Shown: one piece after another, positions 13,971-23,118 of the stretch
Numbering within the stretch: the stretch's first letter is position 1
Layout of the letters: each line of letters begins with the position of its first letter
DNA from: Oscillospiraceae bacterium
GTDB lineage: Bacteria; Bacillota; Clostridia; Oscillospirales; Ruminococcaceae
DNA length: 43,517 nucleotides
Assembly: GCA_016281125.1 (NCBI GenBank)
Contig: JAEEIA010000024.1
Span: 1-43,517, forward strand
Reading direction: 5' to 3'
Notes under the pieces: generated by a model
Seen by the model: only the letters and a program-made list of their open reading frames with translations
Told to the model about the DNA's origin: nothing
Databases searched by the model: none
Program-made: the position numbers and the translations under genes

Positions 13971-16661
13971 TTATTTCTCTGCCAGATCTTCCGCAGTGAT
14001 CTGCTTTGCGATGTAGCGCAGAATCAGCGCCACATCTTCTCCGCCGACCGCGCCGTCATGCGTCACGTCCGCATTCGTCTTTCCGGCATCGGTCAGGCTC
14101 GCTGTTGCATCCGCAACCGCGAATCTGCTGATGAGCACGCAGTCCGCAACATCGACACTGCCGTCGCAGGTGGCGTCGCCCCACAGAATCTTGCCGGACG
14201 GTGCCGCCGTCGTCTTTGCAGGCGCCGCTGTGGTCTGGACAGGTGCCGCGGTCGTCTTTGCGGGCGTGGTGCCCGGCACCGCGCTGCTGTTTGTGATCTC
14301 GCCGTAGACAATGCCGCAGCCGACCGTGGACATATACACCTTGCCGAACTGGCTCATGTCACCGACGAGGAAATTGCCGTTGCCGGTGCCGCCGTAGAGA
14401 TGCTCCGTATTGATGCAGACCCATGTTTTGCCCGCATCCGTGGAGCGGTAAATGCCCTCCGGATCGCTTTCCAGCGGCTTGCCGTACATGTACAGCGTAT
14501 TGACGCCGCCCTTCTTTTCCGGTGCGCCGTAGCCGACGGTCTTGCAGTAGCTGACGCCGTCGATCTTTTCCACCGTCACCTTGCCGCTCTTGACGGATGC
14601 GTGATACAGGCCGTACCAGCCGCCGCCGAGAATCAGCTCGCCCTTGCCGAGATACGCGATGCGTCCGGCGCTGTCGCACTGATCGTACATGCAAACGTCT
14701 GTGGAGGTAAAGGTCTTGCCGCCGTCGGTGCTGACGCAGAATTTATACTGCGCATCCTCTGCGGTCGGCGCGTCCTTGGAATAATGCCACGAGGAATTGA
14801 AATAGGTCGCATAGGCATAAACCGTGTTCGGATCATCCGGCTCAATCAGCAGCATGGTCGGCTTGGAGCCGTACTGTGACGGAATGCCCGCACACTTGTT
14901 CCATGTGCCGCCGAAGTCATCGCTGTAAGCGACATCGCCGCTGTCCTTGCTCGTATTGAAGATGCGGTACTTGCCGCCGCCGAGCTCTGCGATGGCCGCC
15001 TTGCCGCCCTTTGCAGCTGGCGTCATGCCCTTCCAGGTCTTGCCGCGGTCAAGGGTGTAATACGCCGCGGCGGTATTGTTCGTATCGCCCTCCGCGATGC
15101 GCACCCAGACGTCCGTATTCTGCGGGCAGACCGCGATTGCGGACGTGCTGCCCATATTCGGCTGATACTGCTCGCCGACGACGTCCACGGCGGTGTGCCG
15201 GAAGCCGTCGTAGTCACCGATTGCGGAGAGGTTTAGGCCGTCCGGCGTGGATGCGAAGTCCAGCGCCACGACCTCCTCAATGCCGTTCGGGTGGAACGTG
15301 AACTTCGGAATCTTTCCGGCATCGGTGCTCCAGAGGTTTTCGCAGATGAAAACGCCGTTGCCGGAGGTGATGAACATTCTGTCCGGATTGCGCGGATCGG
15401 TCACGACCGTGCCGGACCAGTGAATCGCCTTTTCGCGGATCCACGAGAAGCCGCCGTCCTGGAGATACTCCGCGATAAGCGGGCCGCCCCAGCCGTCCTG
15501 CTTGCCCGGCGTGATGTTCTGCCAGGTCTTGCCGCCGTCCAGCGAACGGTAATACTGATCGCCCCAGCAGGCGCCGTGCTCGTCCGTCCATGCTTCCCAG
15601 AGCTGATCCTCCCACTTGCCGCAGGTGCCTGCAATCAGGTGATCCGGATTTTCCGGATCCGCCCAGACCGAGCCGAAGCCGCGCGTGCTCTCCAGCAGCT
15701 GCGTGACCTTTCCGGTCTTGGGCGAATAGCGGTATGCACCGCCGGACTGTCCGTTGAACGCCAGCCCCGCGATATAGGAAATCAGCAGGTCGCCGTTCGC
15801 ATCAAGATTGATGCGGGACGGGAACACGTCGGTCGGCAGATCCGCGGACAGCGCCGTGAATTTGTCATCCTTGACGTTTGCGGCATGGACATTGACCGTG
15901 CCCTTTGCAGAGGTTGCCACATAGACTTTGCCGCCGGAAATCGCAATCGCGGCGACGCCGTTCTGGTTGTTGTAGGCATCGGAGGTGACGGAGCGCGCGA
16001 TGTTCTCCGTCCAGGTCGGCCACTTGGTTGTGCTTTCAAACAGGCCGAGCGCGTCGTAGCTCTCGACAGGCTTCCATGTTTCGCCGCCGTCGGTCGATTT
16101 GATCAGCGCGGACTTGCCGCACGCAACGTCGCCGCCGGCATAGAGCGTCTTCGGGTTGTCGGGATCGACGGCGATGGATTCGCCGCACTGTCTTCCGTCG
16201 CCGTTGCCCATGACCTTGATCTCTTTTGAGATGTCAAACTCGCGGAAGGTCTTGCCGCCGTCCGTCGTCTTGAACACCACGGTTTTCTCATTGGAAAAAT
16301 ACGCGCATCCGCAGCGAAAATAGACCGTGTTGTCGTCGGTCGGGTCAATCGCCATGGCATCCACCGAGAGCAGACCTCTGTCCGCGTCATTGATGAATCC
16401 GAGCAGCTGTACCCACTCTTCCTTGTCGTAGTCGTACTTGTAGGCGCCGCCGACGTCCGTCCGCGCATACATGACCTGCTTTCCGGTCACGATGCCGGAC
16501 ACAAAGCCGCCGCCGCCGATGCGAAGCGTTCCCCATGTCATAGCATTAGAAGCGTCTGCCGTTGCCGCGGTCGCATGCAGCAGGGAACACGGTACAGATG
16601 TTCCGAGCAAGGCAAGCGCCGACAGCAGCGCAAGACTGTGTCTTAGTTTGTTGGCGTTCAT
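13971..16661 (-). CDS. GH74 xyloglucanase with C-terminal type I dockerin
   Basis: 896 aa from the ATG at 16661; an upstream in-frame ATG at 16733 falls at the predicted transcript start and is rejected. A signal peptide (~1-36) precedes a GH74 double beta-propeller that opens RIGGGGFVSGIV and contains many BNR-type D-G-G-K-T-W turns. The two catalytic Asp are visible: D69 in YARTDVGGAY and D483 in AIGDYDGFRH, spaced as in known endo-xyloglucanases. A Thr/Ala/Pro linker (TTAAPVQTTAAPAKTTAAP) leads to a dockerin with two calcium-loop repeats (GDATCDGSVDVADC and NADVTHDGAVGGEDV). It should be secreted and docked on a cellulosome to cut plant xyloglucan. No scaffoldin is certain in the window. 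Confidence 0.95.
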   Translation of the reverse strand: MNANKLRHSLALLSALALLGTSVPCSLLHATAATADASNAMTWGTLRIGGGGFVSGIVTGKQVMYARTDVGGAYKYDYDKEEWVQLLGFINDADRGLLSVDAMAIDPTDDNTVYFRCGCAYFSNEKTVVFKTTDGGKTFREFDISKEIKVMGNGDGRQCGESIAVDPDNPKTLYAGGDVACGKSALIKSTDGGETWKPVESYDALGLFESTTKWPTWTENIARSVTSDAYNNQNGVAAIAISGGKVYVATSAKGTVNVHAANVKDDKFTALSADLPTDVFPSRINLDANGDLLISYIAGLAFNGQSGGAYRYSPKTGKVTQLLESTRGFGSVWADPENPDHLIAGTCGKWEDQLWEAWTDEHGACWGDQYYRSLDGGKTWQNITPGKQDGWGGPLIAEYLQDGGFSWIREKAIHWSGTVVTDPRNPDRMFITSGNGVFICENLWSTDAGKIPKFTFHPNGIEEVVALDFASTPDGLNLSAIGDYDGFRHTAVDVVGEQYQPNMGSTSAIAVCPQNTDVWVRIAEGDTNNTAAAYYTLDRGKTWKGMTPAAKGGKAAIAELGGGKYRIFNTSKDSGDVAYSDDFGGTWNKCAGIPSQYGSKPTMLLIEPDDPNTVYAYATYFNSSWHYSKDAPTAEDAQYKFCVSTDGGKTFTSTDVCMYDQCDSAGRIAYLGKGELILGGGWYGLYHASVKSGKVTVEKIDGVSYCKTVGYGAPEKKGGVNTLYMYGKPLESDPEGIYRSTDAGKTWVCINTEHLYGGTGNGNFLVGDMSQFGKVYMSTVGCGIVYGEITNSSAVPGTTPAKTTAAPVQTTAAPAKTTAAPSGKILWGDATCDGSVDVADCVLISRFAVADATASLTDAGKTNADVTHDGAVGGEDVALILRYIAKQITAEDLAEK

Positions 16662-16737
16662 ATTCAGTTGCCCCCTGATAATATATAATGAATTTATCCG
16701 TAAACGGACACGGCTCTCCACTTCCGTATCCATTCGT

Positions 16738-16766
16738 ATTATAGCACAGCAAAATCCGGATTACAA
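16738..16766 (-). promoter_or_regulatory. Promoter of the GH74 gene
   Basis: TTGTAA at 16761-16766, 17-base spacer, TATAAT at 16738-16743 on the minus strand. It implies a leader of about 70 bases before the ATG at 16661 and rules out the longer reading frame. Confidence 0.75.
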
Positions 16767-16874
16767 TGTCAGATTCCGTCCGCTGCATGTTGTATTCTCT
16801 CTTCTTTTCTGCCTATACGTCCCGTTTGTGAAGAAACTGTTTCCGTACCTTTAACGCTCTTTTTTTACAGTTTT

Positions 16875-16903
16875 CATATGATTTTCACATTGCAGGGTAT
16901 AAT
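16875..16903 (+). promoter_or_regulatory. Tentative promoter of the HtrA gene
   Basis: TATAAT at 16898-16903 is a perfect -10, but no good -35 lies 16-18 bases upstream (CATATG at the 17-base position). It may depend on an activator or an alternative contact. Confidence 0.4.
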
Positions 16904-16977
16904 AAAAGCATAGGGTATGAAAAATACGGACGGCCGGATGCCGGCGGTTCTGCAATATGAAGAAAGAGGTGCTCACG

Positions 16978-18525
16978 ATGTTTGAACGCAATGAAGACGG
17001 TTTTAACCTGAACAATACACAGGAGCTCGGCAGCAATCCTGTTGACAGCATGATGCAGCAGCAGGAGCCCGCAGGCGGCAGCTACTATTCTCCGAGAAGC
17101 GGCGGCGCAGGCGGCGGATACGTTCCTCCGGCCGGCAGCTTCAATGACGGCGGCAGCGAACCGCCGAAGAAGAAGCCGCACAAGGGGCTCAAGGCGCTGG
17201 CACTGTTCGCAGGCGTTGCATTCATCGCATATGCTTCGATCCAGTGCTATCAGTACGCGACGGAGAATCCCTCCATCAAATCCTTCCTCGGAAAGCAGAG
17301 CAGCGAAATCTCCGAGGACACGGATGCGCGTCCGGATTCGGCCGCGGAGAGCAGCACGGCAGCGGATGACGGCAATGCCTCCGCAGTCGCCTCCTCCAAG
17401 GCGGAGCCGATGTCCTTCTTTGAGCTGACGGCGCGCAAGGATGCCATGACCATTCCGGAAATCGTCAAGAAGGTCACGCCCGCAGCGGTCGGCGTTTCCT
17501 CGACCTTCGTGCTGAAGGGACAGTCGCAGATGACCTACGATCCGTTCTCGTTCTGGGGCTTTGCACAGCAGCAGACGCCGGATCAGGAGGCGACCGCAAC
17601 CGGCACCGGCATTATCATGCGGGACAACGAGGACGGCTCCTATTACGTGATTACAAATGCGCATGTCATCAATGATACCAGCCAGTACAACATGGGACGT
17701 GCAACGTCCGTACAGGTCGTTCTGAATCCGGACTGCGAATGCTACAAGGACTATGAACGCGAGCTCGATGCCGAAATCGTCGGCTTTGACGTCGCAGAGG
17801 ATATTGCGGTGCTGAAGGTCAGCACAAACCAGAAGCTGACAGTCGCCGAATTCGGTGACAGCGATGAGCTGGAGGTCGGTGAATTTGTCGTGGCAATCGG
17901 CAACCCGCTCGGCTTTGAGCTGTTCGGTTCCGTCACGACCGGCATCGTTTCCGCACTTGACCGCGAAATCACAATCAACGACCAGACCATGCGGCTGATT
18001 CAGACCGATACCGCCATCAACTCCGGAAACTCCGGCGGCCCGCTGATCAACTGCTACGGACAGGTCATCGGCATCAACTCTTCGAAGATGAGCAGCAACT
18101 ATTACAGCGGCGAGGCATCCGTCGAAGGCCTGTGCTTCGCAATCCCGATGACGCATGCACAGAAGGTCATCAACGACCTGATCAATTACGGCTATGTCAC
18201 CGGAAAGCCGCAGATCGGCATTTATCCGGAGGATGTTGACAAGTCGATCTCCCAGCGCTACGGTCTGCCGGTCGGCGTGTATGTCAAGGGACTCGTCAAG
18301 GGCGGCGCCGCAGAGGCAGCCGGCGTGCAGCCGCGCGACATCATCATTGCCGTGGATGACAAGACCATTTCCAGCTACGATGAGCTGAAAGCGGAAAAAG
18401 ATAAGCATCAGGCAGGCGATACGATTGTGCTCACAATCAGCAGAAACGGCGATGAAATCAAAATTCCCGTCACGCTGACCGAACAGGAGCACAACACAGA
18501 CGATAACATGAATGCGCAGAACTGA
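16978..18525 (+). CDS. HtrA/DegP-like membrane-anchored serine protease
   Basis: 515 aa from the ATG preceded by AAGAGGTG; another ATG seven codons earlier lacks a ribosome site. A disordered Gly/Gln-rich cytoplasmic N-terminus leads to one membrane span (about residues 73-90, LKALALFAGVAFIAYASI), then an acidic extracellular linker. The trypsin-like domain has the full triad: H229 (TNAHVIN), D275 (DVAEDIAVL) and S352 (NSGNSGGPL). A PDZ domain (~400-490) ends the protein. By family it degrades or refolds misfolded proteins at the outer membrane face. It is a single-gene unit closed by the terminator at 18553-18597; no CIRCE or two-component site is recognised. Confidence 0.95.
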   Translation: MFERNEDGFNLNNTQELGSNPVDSMMQQQEPAGGSYYSPRSGGAGGGYVPPAGSFNDGGSEPPKKKPHKGLKALALFAGVAFIAYASIQCYQYATENPSIKSFLGKQSSEISEDTDARPDSAAESSTAADDGNASAVASSKAEPMSFFELTARKDAMTIPEIVKKVTPAAVGVSSTFVLKGQSQMTYDPFSFWGFAQQQTPDQEATATGTGIIMRDNEDGSYYVITNAHVINDTSQYNMGRATSVQVVLNPDCECYKDYERELDAEIVGFDVAEDIAVLKVSTNQKLTVAEFGDSDELEVGEFVVAIGNPLGFELFGSVTTGIVSALDREITINDQTMRLIQTDTAINSGNSGGPLINCYGQVIGINSSKMSSNYYSGEASVEGLCFAIPMTHAQKVINDLINYGYVTGKPQIGIYPEDVDKSISQRYGLPVGVYVKGLVKGGAAEAAGVQPRDIIIAVDDKTISSYDELKAEKDKHQAGDTIVLTISRNGDEIKIPVTLTEQEHNTDDNMNAQN

Positions 18526-18552
18526 GTTTCATGAAAATCCTTTCTGATTGAT

Positions 18553-18597
18553 AAAAAGCAGGCGCTCCGTGCAGAAATGTGCGGAGTGCCTGCTTTT
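18553..18597 (+). terminator. Terminator of the HtrA gene
   Basis: AAAAAGCAGGCGCTCCG / CGGAGTGCCTGCTTTT with a 12-base loop and a T-rich 3' arm. Confidence 0.88.
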
Positions 18598-18637
18598 GTA
18601 CAAAACGTATTTTTTGTCTTAATTTGTTATAATTTGC

Positions 18638-18695
18638 TTGACAAACCGAACAGAATATGATAGACTATCAATATGGTATGATAGCCCGGCTATCA
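18638..18695 (+). promoter_or_regulatory. tetR promoter with two palindromic operators
   Basis: TTGACA at 18638-18643, 17-base spacer, TAGACT at 18661-18666. TGATAGACTATCA (18658-18670) covers the -10 and TGATAGCCCGGCTATCA (18679-18695) covers the start region. Both share the half site TGATAG. The placement fits autorepression by the TetR protein encoded downstream. Confidence 0.8.
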
Positions 18696-18753
18696 GAATT
18701 GAGATGCAGCATATCATTTTTGTTATCATTTTTGTACACGGGAGGTTTGTCAG

Positions 18754-19401
18754 GTGGAATATCAGCACGGACACGAAAGTCTGAAAGCCAAGCGCTCCGA
18801 ACGCGCGGTGGAAATCAGCGCGGAAATGTTTCTGAAACACGGCATTGAGGCTGTCAAAATGACCGACATCGCAGATGCCTGCGGCGTCGGCGTCGCAACG
18901 CTGTACCGTTACTTCGGCACCAAAACCGCAGTCACAATCGCAGCAATGACGTATCTCTGGACGGATCTGAAAGAGAAGTTCCGCGGGATTTACGAATCAC
19001 AGTCATTCCTGAACCAGAGCGGCTGCAAACGGATTCACGATCTGATGAAGATGTATTTGCAGCTGTTTGACAAGCATCCGAGCTTCATGCGGCTGCTCGG
19101 GGAATTTGATCTGATGCTCGTCAGCGAGGAAGTTCCGAAGGCGATGCTGTACGACTATGAGCGGTCGATCATCAATTTCTATCCGGTTGTGGAGGCATCC
19201 TATCTGGCCGGCATCAAGGACGGTTCGATCCGCAGCGACATTGATTTCAAGGTGTTTTATCTGACCTATACGCACGCCATGATGGAGCTGTGCAAGAAGA
19301 TTCTGCGCGGCGACCTGCTCCCCTCGGACGATTTTGCAGAGGGCAAAACGGAGCTCAATATGCTCATTGACATGGCGGTTTCCTATCTGCGGAAGAATTA
19401 A
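18754..19401 (+). CDS. TetR/AcrR-family transcriptional regulator
   Basis: 215 aa. The N-terminal helix-turn-helix is typical (RAVEISAEMFLKHGIEAVKMTDIADACGV.. then ATLYRYFGTK at about residues 48-57). The C-terminal half is a helical ligand/dimer domain with no family-specific motif I can name. The GTG start is preceded by GGGAGG. The gene stands alone between terminators, with the likely operators in its own promoter region, so any target other than itself lies outside the visible neighbourhood. The ligand is unknown. Confidence 0.93.
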   Translation: MEYQHGHESLKAKRSERAVEISAEMFLKHGIEAVKMTDIADACGVGVATLYRYFGTKTAVTIAAMTYLWTDLKEKFRGIYESQSFLNQSGCKRIHDLMKMYLQLFDKHPSFMRLLGEFDLMLVSEEVPKAMLYDYERSIINFYPVVEASYLAGIKDGSIRSDIDFKVFYLTYTHAMMELCKKILRGDLLPSDDFAEGKTELNMLIDMAVSYLRKN

Positions 19402-19453
19402 GACTTCTCCTGCGGATCTGTATCCGTCATGTTACGCTCTATAAAATAATGTG

Positions 19454-19486
19454 AAAGAGGCACTGATGTTTCGTCAGTGCCTCTTT
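19454..19486. terminator. Bidirectional terminator between tetR and cysS
   Basis: AAAGAGGCACTGATG / TCAGTGCCTCTTT with a short loop. A- and T-rich flanks on both strands let it serve both convergent genes. Confidence 0.85.
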
Positions 19487-19513
19487 GCTTATTGTGTAAA
19501 CTCCGCTTTCTCC

Positions 19514-19528
19514 CGTCGGAGATACCGC
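19514..19528 (-). repeat. Fragment of the dispersed repeat after cysS
   Basis: GCGGTATCTCCGACG on the minus strand begins immediately after the cysS stop codon. It matches the first 13 bases of copies A and B. Confidence 0.65.
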
Positions 19529-20938
19529 TTACACCTTTGTGATCTCGGTGCCCTGACGGGTTTCGCGGATCTGCCAGCCGAGTGCGGCAATCTGATCGCG
19601 GAGTGCGTCAGCCTTTGCAAAATCCTTTGCCTTTCGCGCTTCCTTGCGCTGCTCCACGAGCGCCAGCACCTCTGCGGGGATTTCCTGCGTGTCTGCATCG
19701 TCGGCAGCCGCCTGCGCATGGCCGATCAGGTCAAGCGAAAGCACCTTGTCAATCTCCGCAATGCACGCCAGCTTTGTCGCAGCGGTCGTTTCCGCTTTCA
19801 GCACATCATACAGCACGGTCACGCCCAGCGCCGTATTGAGGTCGTTGTCCATCGCGTCGGTGAAGGCCTTGAGCAGCTCTGCCTTTTTGGCTTCATCCAC
19901 TGCATCCTGCTCGCTCAGCAGCGTGCGGATCTTCGCAACCAGCTTGTTATAGGCCGTCTGCGCATTCTTCATGTTATCCCATGAGAACACCAGCGACTTG
20001 CGGTAATGCGATTGCAGGCAGAAGAAGCGGTATGCCAGCGGATCATAGCCCTTTTCCTCCAGCAGGGACACCGTCAGGAACTCACCCTTGGACTTGCTCA
20101 TCTTGCCGGTTTCGTCGTTCAGGTGATGCACATGGAACCAGTGCTTGCACCATGCATGGCCGAGCAGCGCCTCGCTCTGCGCAATCTCATTGGTATGATG
20201 CGGGAACATGTTGTCGATGCCGCCGCAGTGCAGATCGAGATACTCGCCTGCATATTTCATGCTGATGCAGGAACACTCGATATGCCAGCCCGGATAGCCG
20301 AGCCCCCAAGGGCTTTCCCATTTCAGCTCCTGGTCATCAAACTTGGACTTCGTGAACCAGAGCACGAAATCCGCCTTATTGCGCTTGTTTGTATCGCCCT
20401 CGACGCCCTCGCGGACGCCGACCTCCAGATCCTCCTCCTTGAAATCAAGGAAGCGGTAATACTGCTCCAGCCTGGAAGTGTCAAAATAGACATTGCCGCC
20501 CGCCTCATACGCATAGCCCTTTTCGAGCAGCTTCTGCACGGCGTCAATGAACTCCGCGATGCAGCCGGTCGCGGGCTGCACGACCTCCGGCGTCTTGATG
20601 TTCAGCTTGGCACAGTCCGCAAAGAATGCATCCGTATAGAATTTTGCGATTTCCATGACGGTCTTGTGCTCTCGCTTTGCACCCTTGAGCATTTTGTCAT
20701 CGCCGGTATCGCCGTCCGAGGTCAGGTGTCCGACGTCGGTGATGTTCATGATGCGGAGCACATCATTTCCCGCAAAGCGGAGATACTTGTCGAGAATGTC
20801 CTCCATGATGTACGTGCGCAGATTTCCGATGTGCGCAAAGTGGTAGACCGTCGGGCCGCAGGTATACATTTTGACCTTGCCCGGCTCCACTGTTTCAAAT
20901 GCTTCCTTTTGTCTGGAAAGTGAATTATACAGCAGCAT
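19529..20938 (-). CDS. cysS: Cysteine--tRNA ligase
   Basis: 469 aa, standard for CysRS. The start chosen is the ATG with GGGAG eight bases upstream, giving MLLYNSLSRQKE; longer in-frame starts overlap the promoter. Class I signatures are HIGN (FAHIGNLRTY, ~residues 32-35) and KMSKSKG. Zinc ligands include the cysteine of YTCGPTVY and the GWHIECSC region. It charges tRNA-Cys in the cytoplasm. The leader is only about 20 bases, so unlike valS there is no T-box here. It is transcribed as a single gene. Confidence 0.97.
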   Translation of the reverse strand: MLLYNSLSRQKEAFETVEPGKVKMYTCGPTVYHFAHIGNLRTYIMEDILDKYLRFAGNDVLRIMNITDVGHLTSDGDTGDDKMLKGAKREHKTVMEIAKFYTDAFFADCAKLNIKTPEVVQPATGCIAEFIDAVQKLLEKGYAYEAGGNVYFDTSRLEQYYRFLDFKEEDLEVGVREGVEGDTNKRNKADFVLWFTKSKFDDQELKWESPWGLGYPGWHIECSCISMKYAGEYLDLHCGGIDNMFPHHTNEIAQSEALLGHAWCKHWFHVHHLNDETGKMSKSKGEFLTVSLLEEKGYDPLAYRFFCLQSHYRKSLVFSWDNMKNAQTAYNKLVAKIRTLLSEQDAVDEAKKAELLKAFTDAMDNDLNTALGVTVLYDVLKAETTAATKLACIAEIDKVLSLDLIGHAQAAADDADTQEIPAEVLALVEQRKEARKAKDFAKADALRDQIAALGWQIRETRQGTEITKV

Positions 20939-20966
20939 ATGCATTGCTCCCTTCATATTTGCCTTT

Positions 20967-20995
20967 ATTATACCACAGTGCGCGGATTTCGTCAA
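20967..20995 (-). promoter_or_regulatory. Promoter of cysS
   Basis: TTGACG at 20990-20995, 17-base spacer, TATAAT at 20967-20972 on the minus strand. Confidence 0.88.
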
Positions 20996-21134
20996 TAAGG
21001 TTCCGGAAAACAAATGCGGACTTTTTGCGCAGGTTCCCCGCGAATCCGAAAGAAAGCGCCCGCGCTCTCAGCCGCCCGCCGGATAAAACCGCAATAATCA
21101 ACAAATCCCGCACACAAAAGAGCTAGAAAAGCGC
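20996..21134. other. Divergent intergenic stretch between cysS and transketolase
   Basis: It lies between two outward-facing promoters. I see no gene, strong hairpin or repeat in it. Confidence 0.5.
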
Positions 21135-21163
21135 TTGCAATTTCCGGAAGAATATAGTATAAT
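21135..21163 (+). promoter_or_regulatory. Promoter of the transketolase genes
   Basis: TTGCAA at 21135-21140, 17-base spacer, TATAAT at 21158-21163. The ~85-base leader contains small GC hairpins (GCCGG/CCGGC and CTCCGGC/GCCGGAG). Confidence 0.75.
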
Positions 21164-21253
21164 AAAAACAATGCGCCGGATGAACCGGCACAGCGATTTC
21201 GTGCAGACTCCGGCAGCGGCCGGAGCGCATCAGCAGAAAGGAAGATGAAGATT

Positions 21254-22099
21254 ATGGACGATTTGCTCCGCAGACAGCTCCAGATCCACGCCTGCAAGAT
21301 CCGCATGGGCATCATTGAGGGCGTGTACAATGCAAAGTCCGGTCACCCGGGCGGGTCGCTTTCCATCGCGGATGTGCTGACCTATCTCTACTTCACCAGA
21401 ATGCATGTTTATCCGGATAACCCGGATTTCGCAGAGCGTGACCGCTTTGTGCTCTCCAAGGGACACACCGCTCCGGCGCTCTACGCAACGCTTGCCGAAA
21501 GAGGCTTCTTCCCGATGGAGGAGATGAAGACGCTCCGCCACATCGGTGCAGAGCTCCAGGGACATCCCTGCATCTCGATCCCCGGCGTGGATATGAGCAG
21601 CGGCTCTCTGGGACAGGGCATCTCCGCTGCTGCCGGCATGGCACTCGCGGGCAAGCACAGATCTGATAACTATCGCGTATACGCTGTCCTCGGCGACGGC
21701 GAAATCGAGGAGGGCCAGGTCTGGGAGGCTGCGATGTTCGCGGCACACTACGGGCTCGACAACCTCACCGCGATCGTGGACAACAACGGGCTCCAGATCG
21801 ACGGCAAAATCACCGACGTCTGCTCCCCGGAGCCGATCCCGGACAAGTTTGCGGCATTCGGCTGGCATGTGATCCAGATGGATGCACATGACTTCGACGA
21901 CATCGACCGCGCCTTCCGCGAGGCGGAAAAGGTCACCGGACAGCCGGTGGCGATCATTCAGCACTCGACCAAGGGCAAGGGCGTTTCCTTTATGGAAAAT
22001 CAGGTCGGCTGGCACGGCACCGCGCCGAACACCGAGCAGTACGAAAAGGCCATGGCGGAGCTGACCGCTGAGCTGGAAAGACTGGAGGCGGAAGCATGA
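21254..22099 (+). CDS. Transketolase, N-terminal (TPP-binding) subunit
   Basis: 281 aa. It corresponds to the first half of transketolase: GHPGGSLSIAD near the start, GQGISAAAGMA, and the thiamine-diphosphate motif GDGEIEEGQVWEAAMFAAHYGLDN with the following NN. ATG at 21245 is also possible but sits two bases from the AAAGGAAG site; the ATG at 21254 has better spacing. With the next gene it forms a split transketolase, a layout common in Firmicutes and archaea, which moves two-carbon units in the non-oxidative pentose phosphate pathway. The stop overlaps the partner's start by four bases. Confidence 0.95.
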   Translation: MDDLLRRQLQIHACKIRMGIIEGVYNAKSGHPGGSLSIADVLTYLYFTRMHVYPDNPDFAERDRFVLSKGHTAPALYATLAERGFFPMEEMKTLRHIGAELQGHPCISIPGVDMSSGSLGQGISAAAGMALAGKHRSDNYRVYAVLGDGEIEEGQVWEAAMFAAHYGLDNLTAIVDNNGLQIDGKITDVCSPEPIPDKFAAFGWHVIQMDAHDFDDIDRAFREAEKVTGQPVAIIQHSTKGKGVSFMENQVGWHGTAPNTEQYEKAMAELTAELERLEAEA

Positions 22100-23043
22100 G
22101 CGATGTGATCAAGAAGGCGACGCGCGAAAGCTACGGCGAAGCGCTGGTCGCAATGGCTGAAAAATACGAAAACCTCGTCGTTCTGGACGCAGACCTCGCT
22201 GCTGCGACCAAGACCGGCATGTTCAAGAAGGCATATCCGGACCGTTTCTATGACTGCGGCATCGCGGAAGCAAACATGATGGGCGTCGCGGCAGGTCTGG
22301 CGGCAGCGGGCATGATCCCGTTTGCATCCTCCTTTGCGATGTTCGCCGCGGGCAGAGCATTTGAGATTGTCCGCAACAGCATCGGCTATCCGCACCTCAA
22401 TGTCAAGATCGGCGCAACCCACGCGGGTATTTCCGTCGGTGAGGACGGCGCAACGCATCAGTGCTGCGAGGACATCGCACTCATGCGCACGATTCCGGGC
22501 ATGACCGTCATCAACCCCGCTGACGATACCGAGGCAAAGGCTGCGGTCGCTGCGGCACTCGCACATGACGGTCCGGTCTACTGCCGCTTCGGCAGACTGG
22601 CCGTTCCGGTCATCAACGATCCGGAAACCTACAAGTTCGAGCTCGGCAAGGGCGTGCAGCTCCGTGACGGCAGCGACATCACGATTGTCGCAACCGGCCT
22701 GATGGTCAACGAAGCGCTGATCGCAGCGGATACGCTGGCCGGCGAGGGCATCTCCGCACGCGTCATCAACATTCACACGATCAAGCCGCTGGACAAGGAC
22801 ATCATCGTCAAGGCGGCAAAGGAAACCGGCTCAATCGTCACCGCTGAGGAGCACAGCATCATCGGCGGTCTGGGCTCCGCTGTCGCAGAGGCAGTCTGCG
22901 AGGCATGCCCGGTTCCGGTGCGCAGAATCGGCGTGAACGACACCTTCGGTCACTCCGGCCCGGCTGTCGATCTGCTCAAGCAGTTCGGCCTGTCGGCGGA
23001 GCATATCGCAGAGGTCGTCCGCGAGGCTGTCAAGGCAAAATAA
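22096..23043 (+). CDS. Transketolase, C-terminal subunit
   Basis: 315 aa covering the pyrimidine-binding and C-terminal domains of transketolase. Visible marks are DCGIAEANMMGVAAGLA (the glutamate that activates TPP), FASSFAMFAAGRAFE, HAGISVGEDGATHQ and a C-terminal domain ending LSAEHIAEVVREAVKAK. It overlaps the N-terminal subunit gene by four bases (ATGA), so the two are made together for a heteromeric enzyme. A hairpin follows the stop at 23062-23094. Confidence 0.95.
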   Translation: MSDVIKKATRESYGEALVAMAEKYENLVVLDADLAAATKTGMFKKAYPDRFYDCGIAEANMMGVAAGLAAAGMIPFASSFAMFAAGRAFEIVRNSIGYPHLNVKIGATHAGISVGEDGATHQCCEDIALMRTIPGMTVINPADDTEAKAAVAAALAHDGPVYCRFGRLAVPVINDPETYKFELGKGVQLRDGSDITIVATGLMVNEALIAADTLAGEGISARVINIHTIKPLDKDIIVKAAKETGSIVTAEEHSIIGGLGSAVAEAVCEACPVPVRRIGVNDTFGHSGPAVDLLKQFGLSAEHIAEVVREAVKAK

Positions 23044-23061
23044 GCATATCATACAGGCTGA

Positions 23062-23094
23062 GAATGCGCAGTTTCGGTATTGGGCTGCGCATTC
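23062..23094 (+). terminator. Hairpin after the transketolase genes
   Basis: GAATGCGCAG / CTGCGCATTC with a 13-base loop. No T-tract follows, so it may lower rather than end transcription into the next gene. Confidence 0.45.
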
Positions 23095-23118
23095 AGCTAT
23101 ATGAAACGGAGTTTTTCT

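Noticed and set aside
16662-16733. 24-codon N-terminal extension of the GH74 protein
   Set aside because: Its ATG lies at the predicted transcription start and the signal peptide begins only at the later ATG.
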